From positions 1-9,441 of the forward strand of contig DATMQA010000036.1 of assembly GCA_035566895.1 (NCBI GenBank): 9,441 nt of DNA, in the 5' to 3' direction. Made by a program: the position numbers and the translations under genes. Of the stretch, positions 8,504 through 9,441 are shown one piece after another. The notes beneath the pieces are model-generated. The model was not told the origin of the DNA, did no database searches, and was given only the letters and a program-made list of their open reading frames with translations. Origin of the DNA: DATMQA01 sp035566895. GTDB taxonomy: Bacteria; Verrucomicrobiota; Verrucomicrobiia; Limisphaerales; UBA8199. Position 1 is the stretch's first letter, and each line of letters opens with the position of its first letter.

Positions 8504-8944
8504 ATGAAAATTGCGATTGGTTCGGACCATGCCGGTTTCGAGTACAAAGAAAAGATACGCGAGTTCCTTGGAGGGCAGGGACACAGCGTTGCGGATTTCG
8601 GGACGCACTCGAGCGAGCCGGTGGATTATCCGTTGTTCATCCGGCCCGTCGCGGAGGCAGTCGCTCGCGGGGAGTTCGAGCGTGGAATCGTGCTGGGCGG
8701 GTCCGGCAATGGTGAGGCGATAGTGGCGAATCGGGTGAAAGGGATTCGATGTGCGTTGTGCTGGAATGAGGAATCGGCACGCCTTGCGCGTCGGCATAAC
8801 GATTCCAACGTGCTCTCGCTGGGCCAACGGATGATTCCGCTGGCCACGACGTTGGAGTTGGTCCGGATATGGCTGGCGACACCGTTTGAGGGGGGCCGCC
8901 ACCAGCGTCGTATCGAGCTGATCGATGGGCCTCCGAGGCGTTAA
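8504..8944 (+). CDS. rpiB: Ribose-5-phosphate isomerase B
   Basis: A 146-residue cytoplasmic enzyme of the RpiB/LacAB family that interconverts ribose 5-phosphate and ribulose 5-phosphate in the pentose phosphate pathway. Motifs in order: IGSDHAGFE (D8, H9), DYP (41-43), GGSGNGE (65-71), and ARRHND (H98). C-terminal arginines in HQRRIE (133-138) probably bind phosphate. E. coli RpiB uses a cysteine (C66) as the base, and that residue is absent here. Instead the GGSGNGE glutamate (E71) corresponds to the catalytic Glu75 of Mycobacterium tuberculosis RpiB, so this is the actinobacterial-type site. The start at 8504 has an excellent ribosome-binding site, GGAGGGGAG, at 8487-8495, eight bases upstream. 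Its stop lies 16 bp from that of the convergent surface-protein gene. The 10-base palindrome GCGTTAACGC (8938-8947) spans the rpiB stop, too short to call a terminator. Confidence 0.92.
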   Translation: MKIAIGSDHAGFEYKEKIREFLGGQGHSVADFGTHSSEPVDYPLFIRPVAEAVARGEFERGIVLGGSGNGEAIVANRVKGIRCALCWNEESARLARRHNDSNVLSLGQRMIPLATTLELVRIWLATPFEGGRHQRRIELIDGPPRR

Positions 8945-8960
8945 CGCGGGGCACCGCTGG

Positions 8961-9441
8961 CTAGCGTACCAGGAGAATACGGTAGAACCGCTGGCTGGAG
9001 CCGGTGATGTCGTTGGTGGCGGTTGCAGTCGGTCCCGAGGCCTGCAGGTCCGGTGGGGCGTCGAGCCAACTCCCGTTTGTGAGGTCATTCTTATACTGCA
9101 GCCGATAGGTGTAACCCAACGACGTGTTCCAAGTGATGGTGGCGACACTGTTGGAAAGGATGATTGATTGGATGACCACTGGCGGGGGCGGGACTTCCGA
9201 GAAATTGACAAAAACCAGGAAAGAATTGGTCGCGCTGAGGGCGGGCGTGCCATTGTCGGTGACGAGAGTAGTAAAGACGTTGGTGCTGGGCACCTGGGCG
9301 ACCACGGGCGTCCAGGTGATCACGCCGTTGGTACTGATCACTGCGTTAGTCGGAGCCATCGTCAGCGCATAGCTCAGAATCGTCGCCGGGATGTCATTGT
9401 CGCTGGCGGTGTTGGTCACGATGAGAGTCGCCAAACCAATA
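8961..9441 (-). CDS. Extracellular repeat protein, C-terminal part (cut by the window edge)
   Basis: The frame is open from the right edge (IGLATLIV...) to the TAG at 8961-8963, giving the last 159 residues of a longer protein. The first part resembles a bacterial cadherin-like/Ig-like repeat: NTASDNDIPA, then VISTNGVITWTPVVAQVPST and LVTDNGTPALSATNSF. In such repeats a 'G.ItWTP...QGP' strand is followed by a 'VTDNG.P.LS' strand. After a proline hinge (EVPPPPV) comes a fibronectin-like final domain, ATITWNTSLGYTYRLQYKND to the end SSQRFYRILLVR. This tail recurs in secreted verrucomicrobial proteins and matches in form the tail of the pseudogene at 4994-5424. It is Thr/Asn/Ser-rich, fitting an exported or surface adhesin, polysaccharide-binding or structural role. 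The catalytic part, if any, lies outside the window. It is convergent with rpiB. Confidence 0.82.
   Translation of the reverse strand, partial: IGLATLIVTNTASDNDIPATILSYALTMAPTNAVISTNGVITWTPVVAQVPSTNVFTTLVTDNGTPALSATNSFLVFVNFSEVPPPPVVIQSIILSNSVATITWNTSLGYTYRLQYKNDLTNGSWLDAPPDLQASGPTATATNDITGSSQRFYRILLVR

Noticed and set aside
8480..9253. Minus-strand open frame (257 codons) across rpiB and the convergent gene
   Set aside because: It overlaps rpiB, which has an excellent ribosome-binding site and motifs, and its translation is Ser/Pro/Arg-rich and unrecognisable.

Overview
The window looks like a chromosomal segment of a verrucomicrobial bacterium, probably of the Pedosphaera/Limisphaera group (Pedosphaerales/Limisphaerales). 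Three things point there: moderately high GC, extracellular proteins ending in an 'RFYRV/RFYRI' tail, and the wording of a decayed choice-of-anchor Q domain ('TDQRGF.RLSGAH.DIGAFE'). This placement is pattern recognition, not a database result.

Layout. Positions 1-180 hold no gene but contain a 15-bp direct repeat. Positions 181-1680 (+) encode an MFS sugar transporter of the SLC45/sucrose-maltose type. It converges on a secreted GH13 alpha-amylase-family enzyme at 1748-3139 (-), and a long hairpin repeat lies between the two stops. Upstream of the amylase, on the same strand, lies a repeat-rich spacer (inverted CCCTCTCC/GGAGAGGG arms and a heptanucleotide array). The array runs right up to the stop codon of carB at 3397-4899 (-). 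This carB encodes only the N-terminal half of the carbamoyl-phosphate synthase large chain, and no C-terminal half is in the window. Positions 4994-5424 (+) are the frameshifted remnant of the C-terminus of a cell-surface protein. A lone GspF/PilC-type type II secretion or type IV pilus inner-membrane protein follows at 5627-6910 (+). Next come an M24B Xaa-Pro aminopeptidase (7113-8414, +) and ribose-5-phosphate isomerase B (8504-8944, +). The window ends in the C-terminal part of a large extracellular repeat protein (8961-9441, -), convergent with rpiB and open at the window edge.

How the genes fit together. The transporter and amylase make a plausible alpha-glucan use pair: extracellular or periplasmic starch hydrolysis, then import of maltose-like sugars. 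They are convergent rather than an operon. carB (pyrimidine/arginine synthesis), pepP and rpiB are housekeeping genes. pepP and rpiB are close enough (89 bp) to be co-transcribed.

I see no phage, CRISPR, RNA gene or intact mobile element. The most interesting features are the half-length carB ending inside a heptamer repeat array, a two-helix glycine-rich insertion in the transporter, the M. tuberculosis-like active site of RpiB, and the decayed surface-protein gene.
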